From Arcuatula senhousia (lineage: Eukaryota > Mollusca > Bivalvia > Mytilida > Mytilidae), in contig CAXARO010000209.1 in the NCBI GenBank assembly GCA_963971305.1, positions 205,494 through 269,493 on the forward strand: a DNA stretch of 64,000 bases. The letters are read 5' to 3'. The translations under genes and the position numbers were made by a program. Under the pieces are notes generated by a model that saw only the letters and a program-made list of their open reading frames with translations, was not told the origin of the DNA and did not search any database. Each line of letters starts with the position of its first letter. Positions within the stretch are counted from its first letter, which is position 1. Of the stretch, positions 54,401-56,282 are shown piece after piece.

Positions 54401-55438
54401 GTTCATTATGAACAGAATTGAATTGTTCTGGTCTTATGAAAATTTGTTGCACTTCTTAGCATTACAACTGAGAGTATTTTGAGTTTTTCCGAAGCCAAAG
54501 ATAGTTACAGAGAATAGGAATGATACTTTTTTTCCTAGAATTGATCTTTTATCGGTTAACCATCATTTTTGTCGGTAGATTTGCTAATGATCCGATAGTA
54601 ATGTTTCGCTACAGACGTAGACCAAAGTTAATCAGGAATCTACCTGGGAGTCCAGGTGTGCTCAGGTGACAATGGAAAACAATTACCAGGAATTAGATTT
54701 CAAAATACGACAACTGCAGTTGCCATGGAAATTATAAGTATTGATCAACATAGAGCATCAATGTAAACTCTATCACATCCTTTGAATAAAAGACAAAATG
54801 AGAAATCTTGAAGTGTATGAAGTTGCTTAGAATATTGGAAAGATACATAATGGCTATTGAAGATACAGAGCTGGCGGTTATTATATTATCTTATGAACCA
54901 AATATGTCTCAAATGGTTTGGATAATATACCCCCATGACAGTTCAGCATATTTATTATAAATACTTATAAAGACCTGGCCCCTACTTCAAATAGCCACGA
55001 ATACTCTGAGACTGTTTTGTCTAACGTCGTTAAAGACCCTTTATATGGTCGTGATGCTTAGAAGATTTTTGAAAATCTTCACCCACTAGTTTCAGTAAAA
55101 GCCCCTTCCCTTTTCTAAATATAAATGGTCGTGCTGAAAAGGGCATTTCTAAATCTTCACCCGTGACTATTTCGGTTTAGGGCCTATTCAATATGACAGT
55201 ATTTTTTTACAGTTCTTAAACTGTTCCTATGAGTAATTAAGACACGATACCAGGAAATACTTTCAGAACACCTATTAACATTTAATTTATAGGTGGTGTC
55301 TCATTTCAGTTGAACAATGTATGTATTGATAGAACCAGTTAACATTTTTAAAAACCATTTATTTCAATAGCAACTTACCAATATAGAAAATAGACATGGA
55401 AAAATCCATACACTCTTCAAACAAATATATTTTCTCAT
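175..55438 (-). CDS. Giant multidomain membrane mosaic gene (52 exons, 3' end off window)
   Basis: I joined 52 exons by GT-AG sites and reading phase. They give 9,305 coding nt (about 3,101 codons) with no stop or frame break. The N-terminus is a signal peptide. Domain order by residue: CTLD ~32-160, LDLa 165-197, CUB 198-312, PAN/apple-like 313-402, CUB 403-519, CUB 520-~625, four CCP ~630-865, two cbEGF 866-971, CCP and related modules 972-1226, two HYR 1227-1388, CCP plus unknown domain 1389-1618, three GCC2/GCC3 1619-1779, EGF series 1780-2336, LamG/pentraxin-like 2337-2575, HYR 2576-2650, CCP-like 2651-2721, unknown domain 2722-2857, two GCC2/GCC3 2858-2965, transmembrane helix ~2990-3013, cytoplasmic tail after that. 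Almost all module borders are phase 1, the usual mark of exon-shuffled extracellular proteins. The architecture suggests a surface adhesion, scavenger or recognition receptor. It resembles SVEP1-like proteins but lacks a vWA domain and has a lectin head and membrane anchor. The molecular function is not known to me. The last exon or exons lie left of position 1. Confidence 0.88.
422..1084 (-). other. Intron between exons 51 and 52
   Basis: AT-rich intron. I see a short gacagacagacggac stretch near 610-630 and no coding or RNA signal. Confidence 0.7.
1085..1246 (-). CDS. Exon 51: juxtamembrane stalk and transmembrane helix
   Basis: A glycine/serine-rich stalk ([12 protein letters not shown]) leads into the hydrophobic run [20 protein letters not shown], followed by CCCRER. 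One pass, with cysteines and basic residues on the inner side. These cysteines are plausible palmitoylation sites. Phase 1 to 1. Confidence 0.93.
1503..1942. repeat. Foldback element with ~65-bp inverted arms
   Basis: Arms at about 1503-1567 and 1878-1942 are near-perfect reverse complements, sharing ttgtgtacaagttgcaa and cagataaattgtacaag. The loop is about 310 bp of AT-rich sequence. It lies in the intron between exons 50 and 51 and would form a hairpin in the pre-mRNA. MITE-like; no coding. Confidence 0.8.
2028..2189 (-). CDS. Exon 50: GCC2/GCC3 repeat
   Basis: Reads [37 protein letters not shown] and STSCIG. Acceptor TTCACAG, donor GTGAGT; phase 1 to 1. Confidence 0.92.
2772..2933 (-). 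CDS. Exon 49: GCC2/GCC3 repeat
   Basis: Reads [38 protein letters not shown] and SSDLCYG. Acceptor GTTTTAG, donor GTAAGT; phase 1 to 1. Confidence 0.92.
3216..3300 (-). CDS. Exon 48: uncharacterised domain, end
   Basis: Reads [20 protein letters not shown] and IVGNYCG. Acceptor ATTGCAG, donor GTGAGT; phase 0 to 1. The closing cysteines lead straight into a GCC2/GCC3 repeat. Confidence 0.8.
3534..3865. repeat. Dispersed repeat, member 1 ('cctatgagccacag' family)
   Basis: Begins gaaaatgtgcctatgagcc and ends cacatacgtggttgggccat. Inside, 'gaccttaaccaagaactt' and 'aggtcacagtgacctaa' motifs recur. A longer relative is at 53001-53610. Non-coding. Confidence 0.8.
4139..4229 (-). CDS. Exon 47: uncharacterised domain, middle
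   Basis: Reads [20 protein letters not shown] then [10 protein letters not shown]. Acceptor ATTTACAG, donor GTAAGT; phase 2 to 0. Short, and supported mainly by splice sites and frame continuity. Confidence 0.78.
4452..4683 (-). CDS. Exon 46: uncharacterised domain, first part
   Basis: Reads [19 protein letters not shown], a helix-like [35 protein letters not shown] and [11 protein letters not shown]. The strand-helix-strand look and position before GCC2/GCC3 repeats parallel exons 24-25. Family not recognised. Acceptor ATCTCCAG, donor GTGAGT; phase 1 to 2. Confidence 0.85.
5455..5836. repeat. Dispersed repeat with short inverted ends
   Basis: Starts near gataacctgccacgata and ends gtggcagggtataaa, a rough inverted pair. 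The interior ends in a 'ggacagatggacagacgg' tract common to such repeats. Lies in the intron between exons 45 and 46. The minus-strand open frame inside is not a gene. Confidence 0.5.
5954..6166 (-). CDS. Exon 45: sushi-like module, parent of the 15-copy array
   Basis: With the acceptor nearest the donor, reads [35 protein letters not shown] and [13 protein letters not shown], ending PPCAG. It is a cysteine-rich sushi-like module equivalent to the start of exon 24. Donor GTAAAA; phase 1 to 1. Fifteen further acceptors with copies of its first ~72 nt lie upstream (to 7614), so the true acceptor is uncertain. Confidence 0.8.
6167..7614 (-). repeat. 15-copy tandem array of the exon 45 acceptor side
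   Basis: Fifteen head-to-tail units extend exon 45 upstream. Each holds an acceptor (TTTTCATTTCAG), about 72 nt of exon 45 and a short linker. Acceptor-equivalent exon ends fall at 6263, 6360, 6457, 6553, 6649, 6746, 6842, 6938, 7035, 7131, 7227, 7324, 7421, 7517 and 7614. Unit lengths are 96 or 97 bp; the extra base is an A in the linker. A 96-bp unit would add 32 residues in frame, a 97-bp unit shifts frame. Copies are very similar, so the expansion is recent or homogenised. Confidence 0.93.
7831..8687. mobile_element. Non-autonomous element with inverted ends and internal repeats
   Basis: Starts tgtctcgcctgtcggc; the right end gtcgcaggcaagaca is its approximate inverse. Inside, a unit containing 'atcagatgcctagctat' occurs three times with 'caaggtcac'-like motifs. 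No transposase frame. Lies in the intron between exons 44 and 45. Confidence 0.65.
8705..8797 (-). CDS. Exon 44: HYR domain, second half
   Basis: Reads [19 protein letters not shown], the HYR end strand (v...A.D...N...C.F). Acceptor TTATGACAG, donor GTAAGT; phase 1 to 1. Too short for ordinary ORF detection but needed for frame. Confidence 0.82.
9254..9385 (-). CDS. Exon 43: HYR domain, first half
   Basis: Reads [15 protein letters not shown], then [17 protein letters not shown].v.CP.d is the HYR start. Acceptor CTTTTTCAG, donor GTACAT; phase 1 to 1. Confidence 0.82.
9421..9612. repeat. Degenerate 'ttcgtgg' MITE-like repeat
   Basis: Resembles the better-preserved foldback at 27553-27752 ('actgt.gtttcat.attattcgtgg' start, 'accacgaaattaat' and 'aatgaatcc' end). 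Related pieces are at 1300-1390 and 5318-5420. Confidence 0.5.
9781..10058 (-). CDS. Exon 42: laminin-G/pentraxin-like domain end and linker
   Basis: Reads [34 protein letters not shown], then a linker ending [10 protein letters not shown]. The G.l.ig......F.G.i...  .iw layout fits the end of a pentraxin-like domain. Phase 2 to 1. Confidence 0.86.
10374..10640 (-). CDS. Exon 41: laminin-G/pentraxin-like domain, core
   Basis: Contains [17 protein letters not shown], then [15 protein letters not shown], the family core (dG.WHhv..tW....g....YvD). Pentraxin Ca ligands cannot be confirmed by eye. Phase 2 to 2. Confidence 0.9.
10845..10935. repeat. Dispersed repeat fragment
   Basis: The 'ggttttgtct...ttcggacttttgat...taccccattggtac' string recurs in related form at 13440-13610 and 56820-56960. 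Non-coding, possibly a SINE or element end. Confidence 0.5.
11126..11297 (-). CDS. Exon 40: laminin-G/pentraxin-like domain, first part
   Basis: Reads [18 protein letters not shown] and [20 protein letters not shown]. The sls.W.rf....... .il strand pair is typical of LamG_3/pentraxin folds. Acceptor TTTTTCAG, donor GTAAGT; phase 1 to 2. Confidence 0.85.
11726..11980 (-). CDS. Exon 39: EGF modules including a cbEGF
   Basis: Reads [47 protein letters not shown] and [14 protein letters not shown]. The NIDEC motif marks calcium binding. Acceptor TTTCAG, donor GTAAAT; phase 1 to 1. Confidence 0.92.
12281..12411 (-). CDS. Exon 38: EGF module
   Basis: Reads [36 protein letters not shown]. Completes the module begun in exon 37. 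Acceptor ATTGACAG, donor GTTGGT; phase 2 to 1. Confidence 0.87.
12767..12969 (-). CDS. Exon 37: EGF modules
   Basis: Reads [34 protein letters not shown] and [17 protein letters not shown]. Acceptor TTCTAAAG, donor GTAAGT after TGCAT; phase 0 to 2. Confidence 0.87.
13249..13382 (-). CDS. Exon 36: EGF module
   Basis: Reads [34 protein letters not shown] and KNCT. Completes the preceding module and adds one. Acceptor TGAACAG, donor GTAAGT; phase 1 to 0. No long ATG-initiated frame covers it, yet its phase joins exons 35 and 37. Confidence 0.86.
13440..13612 (+). repeat. GT-rich dispersed repeat
   Basis: A (TG)n tract followed by 'ctaccggttttgtcttcg' and 'tacccctttggtacacct'. It matches 56820-56960 closely. 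The long plus-strand frames here only reflect the T/G-rich composition. Confidence 0.65.
13779..13973. mobile_element. MITE with TACCGTATAGCGGG ends
   Basis: Left end taccgtatagcgggttattt; right end acctgctatacggta is its inverse. About 195 bp, no coding, in the intron between exons 35 and 36. Confidence 0.75.
13994..14224 (-). CDS. Exon 35: EGF modules
   Basis: Reads [44 protein letters not shown] and [12 protein letters not shown]. Two EGF units of the fibropellin/Notch style. Phase 1 to 1. Confidence 0.93.
14225..16262 (-). other. Long intron between exons 34 and 35
   Basis: AT-rich. A repeat remnant at about 15300-15542 carries 'gacagacagacatgagtaaa' and ends 'cacgggggcataaaa'. No exon, RNA gene or other structure seen in the rest. 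Confidence 0.65.
16263..16478 (-). CDS. Exon 34: EGF modules
   Basis: Reads [33 protein letters not shown], then a second module [16 protein letters not shown] and CMCPNGY. Acceptor TTTTGTAG, donor GTTAGT; phase 1 to 1. Confidence 0.92.
16840..16958. mobile_element. Compact foldback element, ~50-bp arms
   Basis: Left arm attggagattttaacatggg onward to attttaccc; right arm ggggtaaaat to catgttaaaatatccaat is its inverse with few mismatches. The loop (tgagtggagcgcagtggagc) is about 20 bp. Confidence 0.85.
17024..17578. mobile_element. TTAA-flanked MITE (piggyBac-type ends)
   Basis: Left end ttaaggtgtctcggggct; right end agcctcgagccaccttaa. The ends are inverse to each other and begin and finish with TTAA, the target used by piggyBac-type transposases. 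About 555 bp, no transposase. Confidence 0.7.
17880..17904. repeat. (GACA)n microsatellite
   Basis: About six GACA units just downstream of exon 33. Confidence 0.9.
17951..18081 (-). CDS. Exon 33: EGF module
   Basis: Reads [18 protein letters not shown] and [18 protein letters not shown]. Acceptor CTTCCAG, donor GTAGGA; phase 2 to 1. Its phase-2 entry is what confirms the exon 31 donor choice. Confidence 0.9.
18082..19240 (-). other. Intron between exons 32 and 33
   Basis: AT-rich, with a fragment of the 'ggatttccttaaacaggaag' dispersed family at about 18970-19015. No other feature seen. Confidence 0.6.
19241..19261 (-). CDS. Exon 32: 21-nt cassette microexon
   Basis: A 21-nt exon encoding a T/S/P-rich linker (TSAPSGQ). 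Acceptor CCCCCCTATGTTATAG upstream, donor GTAAGTATGG. It is phase 2 at both ends, so including or skipping it leaves exons 31 and 33 in frame. It probably encodes an optional linker between EGF modules. Confidence 0.65.
19969..20116 (-). CDS. Exon 31: EGF modules
   Basis: Reads [32 protein letters not shown], then SGFTGST. Contains the cbEGF D-I-N-D-C motif. Acceptor TATTTCAG, donor GTAAGT directly after TCAAC; phase 1 to 2, so it matches only the phase-2 exons 32 or 33. Confidence 0.87.
20117..21713 (-). other. Intron between exons 30 and 31
   Basis: AT-rich, no coding signal. A hairpin-prone 'gattcatcgatgaaaatcatc' patch is near 20885. Open frames here lack splice context or known domains. 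Confidence 0.6.
21714..21830 (-). CDS. Exon 30: end of one EGF module and most of the next
   Basis: Reads [37 protein letters not shown]. It shifts the module border into the exon, the usual pattern in Notch-type EGF strings. Donor GTAAGT; a second GT three bases upstream (GTAGTA) could give a one-residue-shorter variant. Phase 1 to 1. Confidence 0.88.
22187..22561 (-). repeat. Five-copy array of 48-nt EGF mini-exons
   Basis: Copies of the last 48 nt of exon 29 at 22187-22234, 22269-22316, 22350-22397, 22432-22479 and 22514-22561. Each is preceded in transcript sense by a C-rich tract ending CCCCCTCCCCCAG and followed by donor GTGAGT. Each is phase 1 at both ends and would add 16 residues ([16 protein letters not shown]). 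Spacing is 82 bp (one 81), leaving 33-34 nt between them, too short for normal splicing of neighbours. Copy 3 has a P for A change. Confidence 0.92.
22596..22679 (-). CDS. Exon 29: EGF module (first five cysteines), parent of a mini-exon array
   Basis: Reads [17 protein letters not shown] then DYFCNCPAG. Exon 30 supplies the final Y-T-G-P-T-C. Acceptor TTTTTCAG, donor GTGAGT; phase 1 to 1. Five downstream copies of its last 48 nt occur at 82-bp spacing. Confidence 0.9.
23246..23413 (-). CDS. Exon 28: GCC2/GCC3 repeat
   Basis: Reads [38 protein letters not shown] and ISAADC. Acceptor ATTTCAG, donor GTAAGT; phase 1 to 1. Confidence 0.9.
23851..24006 (-). CDS. Exon 27: GCC2/GCC3 repeat
   Basis: Reads [37 protein letters not shown] and ISDCK. 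Same spacing as exon 26. Phase 1 to 1. Confidence 0.9.
24146..24418. mobile_element. Palindrome-rich foldback element
   Basis: Ends caggcaaatttggctca and caaaaggcaaatttgcctg are inverse. The interior is almost wholly built from variants of tcacatgaa and ttcatgtga, so it can fold on itself many ways. About 270 bp in the intron between exons 26 and 27. Confidence 0.8.
24601..24759 (-). CDS. Exon 26: GCC2/GCC3 (ephrin-receptor-like) repeat
   Basis: Reads [20 protein letters not shown], then [20 protein letters not shown]. The C..G.y.......C..C..g.y......  .C..Cp.gt spacing is the family signature. Acceptor TTTACAG, donor GTAAGT; phase 1 to 1. Confidence 0.92.
25126..25390 (-). CDS. Exon 25: uncharacterised domain, second half
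   Basis: Reads [19 protein letters not shown], a helix-like stretch, then [16 protein letters not shown] and a terminal cysteine. With the end of exon 24 it makes a domain of about 155 residues just before the GCC2/GCC3 repeats. Fold unknown; SEA-like or ferredoxin-like folds are possible guesses. Phase 0 to 1. Confidence 0.82.
25875..26299 (-). CDS. Exon 24: sushi-like module plus start of an uncharacterised domain
   Basis: The first ~70 residues are a cysteine-rich sushi-like module ([41 protein letters not shown]). The rest ([18 protein letters not shown] onward) begins an alpha/beta-looking domain that continues into exon 25. I do not recognise this second domain. It sits in the same place as exons 46-48 in the second copy of the series. 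Phase 1 to 0. Confidence 0.85.
26628..26830. repeat. Dispersed 'aaacaggaagtaggtg' repeat
   Basis: Shares the 'cctattctgatgctgta', 'ctgtgattagtagttgct' and 'gagaaaactatta' string with copies at 37303-37465 and 46013-46246, and with pieces at 3045-3110 and 27245-27380. Non-coding. Confidence 0.7.
26850..27095 (-). CDS. Exon 23: HYR-like domain
   Basis: Starts [16 protein letters not shown] and ends [20 protein letters not shown], matching HYR (D..pP.i.C ... v...a.D...N...C...V). Acceptor TTTCACAG, donor GTAAGT; phase 1 to 1. Confidence 0.88.
27553..27752. mobile_element. MITE with TACTGTGG ends
   Basis: Left end tactgtggattcatttaatt; right end aataatggaaccacagta is its inverse. The interior also pairs (ttcgtggt / accacgaa). 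About 200 bp, in the intron between exons 22 and 23. Confidence 0.75.
27817..28056 (-). CDS. Exon 22: HYR domain
   Basis: Starts [15 protein letters not shown] and ends [20 protein letters not shown], the HYR signature of a C near the start and a final D..gN...C.f.v.V strand. HYR is an Ig-like fold common in adhesion proteins. Phase 1 to 1. Confidence 0.9.
28446..28826 (-). CDS. Exon 21: two sushi-like modules in one exon
   Basis: First module: [11 protein letters not shown] ... [15 protein letters not shown] ... [16 protein letters not shown]. Second: [13 protein letters not shown] ... [14 protein letters not shown] ... [10 protein letters not shown]. Both have CCP cysteines and Trp. Acceptor TTTTTCAG, donor GTAAGG; phase 1 to 1. 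Confidence 0.92.
29225..29413 (-). CDS. Exon 20: unrecognised four-cysteine module
   Basis: A 63-residue exon with [38 protein letters not shown] and LQCP. It sits in a sushi tract and has four cysteines, but the spacing and missing Trp do not fit a normal CCP. Several N-x-T/S sites suggest glycosylation. Acceptor GTATTAG, donor GTAAGT; phase 1 to 1. It has no internal ATG-initiated frame, so simple ORF calling misses it. Confidence 0.75.
29894..30088 (-). CDS. Exon 19: sushi (CCP) module
   Basis: Complete [46 protein letters not shown]. Acceptor CTTTCAG, donor GTAAGA; phase 1 to 1. Confidence 0.93.
30605..30796 (-). CDS. Exon 18: calcium-binding EGF-like module with a long Cys5-Cys6 loop
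   Basis: Reads [16 protein letters not shown] and [15 protein letters not shown], followed by about 30 extra residues before the last cysteine (HIGHTCV). cbEGF start motif is intact; the extended final loop is unusual. Acceptor TTTTTGTAG, donor GTAAGT; phase 1 to 1. Confidence 0.88.
31123..31281 (-). repeat. Two half-exon copies of EGF exon 17
   Basis: Copies of the 3' half of exon 17 with its GTATGTAAA donor, at about 31123-31201 and 31212-31281. The 5' half of the EGF module (first three cysteines) is missing, so neither is a complete module. Confidence 0.85.
31315..31440 (-). CDS. Exon 17: calcium-binding EGF module
   Basis: Reads [33 protein letters not shown] and ends in C-E-G. The (D/N)I(D/N)EC start and the G-Y-x-C-x-C-x-x-G-Y end define cbEGF. 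Phase 1 to 1. Two half copies follow downstream. Confidence 0.92.
31540..32280 (-). repeat. Array of five half-exon copies of sushi exon 16
   Basis: Donor-side copies begin at 32200, 32043, 31905, 31781 and a split copy at about 31540-31745. Each keeps the GTAAGTTG donor side and the [12 protein letters not shown] region but lacks the first half of the CCP. Some keep open frames with a cryptic TCATAG acceptor; the 31905 copy has a 1-nt frame-shifting deletion. C/T-rich runs separate the units. Confidence 0.85.
31577..31688. mobile_element. Short MITE inserted in a half-exon copy
   Basis: Arms attcacaaaagttcgtagac and its inverse acgaacttttgtgaat enclose ~50 bp. It interrupts the outermost sushi half-copy between 'ggattggtaccag' and 'atacttaaaaaccag', which are contiguous in the other copies. 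Confidence 0.85.
32345..32503 (-). CDS. Exon 16: sushi (CCP) module, parent of a half-exon array
   Basis: CCP of 53 residues: [39 protein letters not shown]. The usual Trp before Cys4 is replaced by the short QEAP loop. Phase 1 to 1. Several copies of its 3' half with the donor lie downstream at 31540-32280. Confidence 0.9.
32877..33059 (-). CDS. Exon 15: sushi (CCP) module
   Basis: Complete [47 protein letters not shown]. Acceptor TTTACAG, donor GTAGGT; phase 1 to 1. Confidence 0.93.
33488..34202. mobile_element. Non-autonomous element with inverted ends and four internal repeats
   Basis: Left end atacccccactcggcc; right end cgagtgggggtata is inverse. Between them a ~180-bp unit ('aaacaggaagtagatgatgg ... 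ctgttacgaaaaattt') is repeated about four times and ends in a gacggacggac tract. No transposase. In the intron between exons 14 and 15. Confidence 0.8.
34225..34404 (-). CDS. Exon 14: sushi (CCP) module
   Basis: One-exon CCP of 60 residues: [40 protein letters not shown]. All four cysteines and the W between Cys3 and Cys4 are present. Phase 1 to 1. Confidence 0.93.
34774..35119 (-). CDS. Exon 13: CUB domain 3 end plus first sushi (CCP) module
   Basis: The first half carries the CUB end ([21 protein letters not shown]). The second half is sushi-like, with [24 protein letters not shown] and IVPVCS. Acceptor CGTTATAG, donor GTAAGT; phase 0 to 1. It is an exon fusion of two modules that are usually split. 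Confidence 0.88.
35787..36184. mobile_element. Second TTAA-flanked MITE
   Basis: Left end ttaaggatgctcgctgg; right end agtagcgaacatccttaa. Inverse ends, TTAA at both sides, about 400 bp, no transposase. Different internal sequence from 17024-17578. Confidence 0.75.
36340..36509 (-). CDS. Exon 12: CUB domain 3, first half
   Basis: Reads [20 protein letters not shown] and [20 protein letters not shown], a clear CUB first half. Acceptor TTTTTCAG, donor GTATGT; phase 1 to 0. Confidence 0.9.
36887..37085 (-). CDS. Exon 11: CUB domain 2, second half
   Basis: Reads [17 protein letters not shown], then [19 protein letters not shown], consistent with the second half of a degenerate CUB domain. Acceptor TTCAACAG, donor GTAGGA; phase 0 to 1. 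Confidence 0.78.
37303..37465. repeat. Dispersed repeat, 'gggaccccaccctgatgctg' family
   Basis: Closely matches 46013-46246 ('accccaccctgatgctgtat', 'gagaaaactgttacgaaaat'). Non-coding, in the intron between exons 10 and 11. Confidence 0.7.
37531..37682 (-). CDS. Exon 10: CUB domain 2, first half
   Basis: Contains [16 protein letters not shown] followed by VVTVE, matching CUB sP.YP.....  .W.i......v.v. The opening cysteine is absent, so this is a divergent CUB. Acceptor TTGTAG, donor GTAAAG; phase 1 to 0. Confidence 0.8.
38105..38374 (-). CDS. Exon 9: PAN/apple-like cysteine module
   Basis: A 90-residue module containing [29 protein letters not shown] and [10 protein letters not shown]. The C..eC.....C.gF.Y....tC.L pattern fits PAN/apple or WSC-like modules, which bind proteins or carbohydrate. 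PAN is my preferred call. Phase 1 to 1. Confidence 0.75.
38709..38919 (-). CDS. Exon 8: CUB domain 1, second half
   Basis: Reads [13 protein letters not shown], then [20 protein letters not shown], the CUB D.l.i.DG and v.F.sD.s....GF...w motifs. Acceptor CATTTCAG, donor GTTGGT; phase 0 to 1. Confidence 0.9.
38920..41794 (-). other. Long intron between exons 7 and 8
   Basis: AT-rich intron of 2.9 kb. It contains a SINE-related fragment at about 40068-40165 ('gggttttatgccctactgga', 'acatgggccatgta'), a (TG)n run near 40470 and no exon I can support. Confidence 0.65.
41795..41928 (-). CDS. Exon 7: CUB domain 1, first half
   Basis: Reads [17 protein letters not shown] and [16 protein letters not shown], the CUB pattern C....G.i..P....Y.....C.W.I..p.g..i.l. 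Acceptor TTTCAG, donor GTATATAG; phase 1 to 0. Confidence 0.88.
42200..42333. mobile_element. Small foldback with CCTGGTCCTG ends
   Basis: Left cctggtcctgagagaaa and right tttctcccaggaccagg are inverse. About 134 bp in the intron between exons 6 and 7. The rest of that intron (41929-44664) is AT-rich with no other feature seen. Confidence 0.8.
44665..44763 (-). CDS. Exon 6: LDL-receptor class A module
   Basis: A single 33-residue module with C-x-C-I-C-N-G-x-x-D-C-x-D-x-S-D-E spacing ([16 protein letters not shown]). The acidic Ca-binding residues are present. Phase 1 to 1. Fragmentary copies of its 5' half lie upstream at 44801-44996. Confidence 0.92.
44801..44996 (-). repeat. Three partial copies of LDLa exon 6
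   Basis: Copies of the acceptor plus first half of exon 6 at about 44801-44857, 44895-44912 (very short) and 44941-44996. They share cagatg.tagta and cacacctcc..gt.gtagtac with the exon. All have decayed relative to exon 6, so this array is older than those at exons 29 and 45. Confidence 0.8.
45231..45449 (-). CDS. Exon 5: C-type lectin domain, C-terminal part
   Basis: Contains [11 protein letters not shown] and [15 protein letters not shown], matching the CTLD end (W.DG...y..W; W.d..C....yvCe). The Ca/sugar motif is not a clear EPN or QPD, so sugar specificity cannot be predicted. Phase 1 to 1. Confidence 0.9.
46013..46246. repeat. Dispersed repeat with ggtcggattt ends
   Basis: Left 'aatggtcggatttcctt' and right 'gtgaaatccggccaaa' form an inverted pair. 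The interior is the shared 'caccctgatgctgcatacca' family. Non-coding. Confidence 0.65.
46515..47073 (-). mobile_element. tRNA-headed SINE, split by a DNA element
   Basis: On the minus strand the head reads ggtggccgagtggtctaag, a box-A-like Leu/Ser tRNA start. A box-B-like gtgggattccagtcccgc follows once the 46753-47037 insertion is removed. Downstream body motifs ('ttaatgctggaggaaacc', 'gataactgacaaacct') recur at 49300-49450 and weakly at 40068-40165. Confidence 0.72.
46753..47037. mobile_element. 285-bp DNA element inserted in the SINE
   Basis: Ends cagggttgccac and gtggcaaccctg are inverse. Both sides carry ACTAGT (46747-46752 and 47038-47043), a likely target duplication. The CAGGGTTGCC ends resemble hAT-type non-autonomous elements; the class is inferred. 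No transposase. Confidence 0.78.
47102..47199 (-). CDS. Exon 4: C-type lectin domain, middle
   Basis: Reads [15 protein letters not shown] and ends with EYWIG, matching the CTLD GG.L..i.s..E......WiG core. Acceptor CCTTGCAG, donor GTAAAG; phase 2 to 1. Confidence 0.88.
47200..50349 (-). other. Long intron between exons 3 and 4
   Basis: 3.1 kb, AT-rich. Near 47300-47470 a short tandem ('gcacatgcatg..c' with 'tgtgttttttgcatg') occurs about three times. A SINE copy sits at 49292-49470. No exon seen. Confidence 0.6.
49292..49470 (-). mobile_element. Truncated SINE copy
   Basis: Shares 'taacacccttta', 'acacacctggg', 'ttaatgttggaagaaacc' and 'taactgacaaacctaatcac' with the SINE at 46515-47073. 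The short minus-strand frame over it is not a gene. Confidence 0.65.
50350..50431 (-). CDS. Exon 3: C-type lectin domain, first part
   Basis: Reads [15 protein letters not shown] then a WLEADKYC motif, the classic CTLD start (W....KCY...W.eA..yC). Acceptor TTTTGCAG, donor GTAAGATAT; phase 1 in, phase 2 out. Confidence 0.88.
51257..51348. repeat. Foldback, ~28-bp arms
   Basis: Arms cacagggacttgttacgaaa and its inverse tttcgtaacaagtccctgtg surround ~35 bp. In the intron between exons 2 and 3. Confidence 0.8.
51622..51655 (-). CDS. Exon 2: short linker exon after the signal peptide
   Basis: A 34-nt exon with acceptor TTTTCAG and donor GTGAGT. It reads [11 protein letters not shown] and ends in phase 1. 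Its ECPTG start supplies the first cysteine of the lectin domain that follows. Confidence 0.82.
51985..52019. repeat. Near-perfect palindrome of element ends
   Basis: tcaaagacctgtatatta joined to its inverse taatatacaggcctttga with no spacer. The half-site matches the ends of 58727-58811, so this looks like a collapsed copy of the same element. Confidence 0.8.
52128..52262 (+). repeat. T-rich low-complexity tract
   Basis: Runs of (tttttc)n then (tttg)n and poly-T. Several open frames on both strands here are composition artefacts. Confidence 0.9.
53001..53610. repeat. Dispersed repeat, member 2 ('cctatgagccacag' family)
   Basis: Longer relative of 3534-3865, with three to four internal repeats of ~140 bp ('gaccttaaccaagaactta ... 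acccaagac.catctagtgg'). Same start and same 'cacatacgtggtcgggccat' end. In intron 1 of the mosaic gene. Confidence 0.8.
53611..55378 (-). other. Remainder of intron 1 of the mosaic gene
   Basis: AT-rich, no exon, RNA gene or clear element seen. A direct repeat-like 'tatatggtcgtgatgctta' and 'aatggtcgtgctgaaaa' pair lies near 55030-55145. Confidence 0.55.
55379..55438 (-). CDS. Exon 1: start codon and signal peptide
   Basis: ATG at 55436-55438 opens a 20-codon exon encoding [15 protein letters not shown] plus LFSIL, a basic start followed by a hydrophobic core. The donor is GTAAGT at 55378-55373. Cleavage probably falls near the SAA encoded at the start of exon 2. Phase 0 end. No earlier in-frame ATG was needed. 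Confidence 0.82.
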
Positions 55439-56023
55439 GTTAGTCTAAGAGGATAGTTTATATCTACCAAACTATGTGTAAATACATCCCAAAAATATTA
55501 ATCCAATCTTTATTTGAAAATTTAAACGAAATTTAATCCCAATCAATAACGAAAACTTGTATTTATCACAGTTTATTCCATCAAGTAATATAGTTATCCT
55601 TTCTCACTCAAAAGAAGCTAATGGAAGTCGCCATCTTGTAACTACGAAAGCTTCCGAGGTTGATTCTCCTATACAAAACGTTTGTTGTTGCGAAGAGCTA
55701 CAAATGCTCAGCCATCCACGAAACCCTAATGTCATTGAGAGAAATAGGCGGGAAAATCGACACGGTGGGTGAACCGTTTGGTATTTAAATCGAAAAATAA
55801 TAGCTCGAATTCCAAATATTAGTTTACGTGTCGTATGTATTGGAAACATATCCTGTCGAGTAATTAAAAGTTGTCAAATCAATTTTCTATTGTCAATAAT
55901 CCATTACTTTGAAAGTATATCACTTTGCGCATATGACAATGTAAAACAGACATTACAGAAACAAGAATGAACACAACCATAACCGCTGCAATGCATAAAA
56001 AGGCTGACTGTGTCCGGTATTGT
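55439..56023. promoter_or_regulatory. 5' flank of the mosaic gene
   Basis: Directly upstream of the start codon, so it must hold the 5' UTR and promoter or a further non-coding exon. It is locally richer in CG ('aagtcgccatcttgtaac', 'ggcgggaaaatcgacacgg'). No TATA box could be assigned with confidence. Confidence 0.35.
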
Positions 56024-56282
56024 TAGGCAGCAACCATTTGAAATTCTGGGGGGGTCTGGATTTTAGACCCTCGACAATTTATTTTTTTCAAAATTTTTTG
56101 AAGACGAGATATTTTTTTTTAACGACACCGAAAACAATTTTCCCAGGCTCACCAAAACAATTATTTTTTTTCTTTCTTGGTCAAGGACAGTTTATTTTTT
56201 TTTTTCAAAAAAATTGAAAACAAAATTATTTTTTTTCAAAAAAATCCATACTCCCCCAGAATTTCAAATGGTTGCTGCCTTA
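56024..56282. mobile_element. MITE with GGCAGCAACCATTTG ends
   Basis: Left taggcagcaaccatttgaaa and right tttcaaatggttgctgcctta are near-perfect inverses of ~35 bp. The interior is T-rich. In the intergenic region; the plus-strand frame inside is spurious. Confidence 0.88.
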
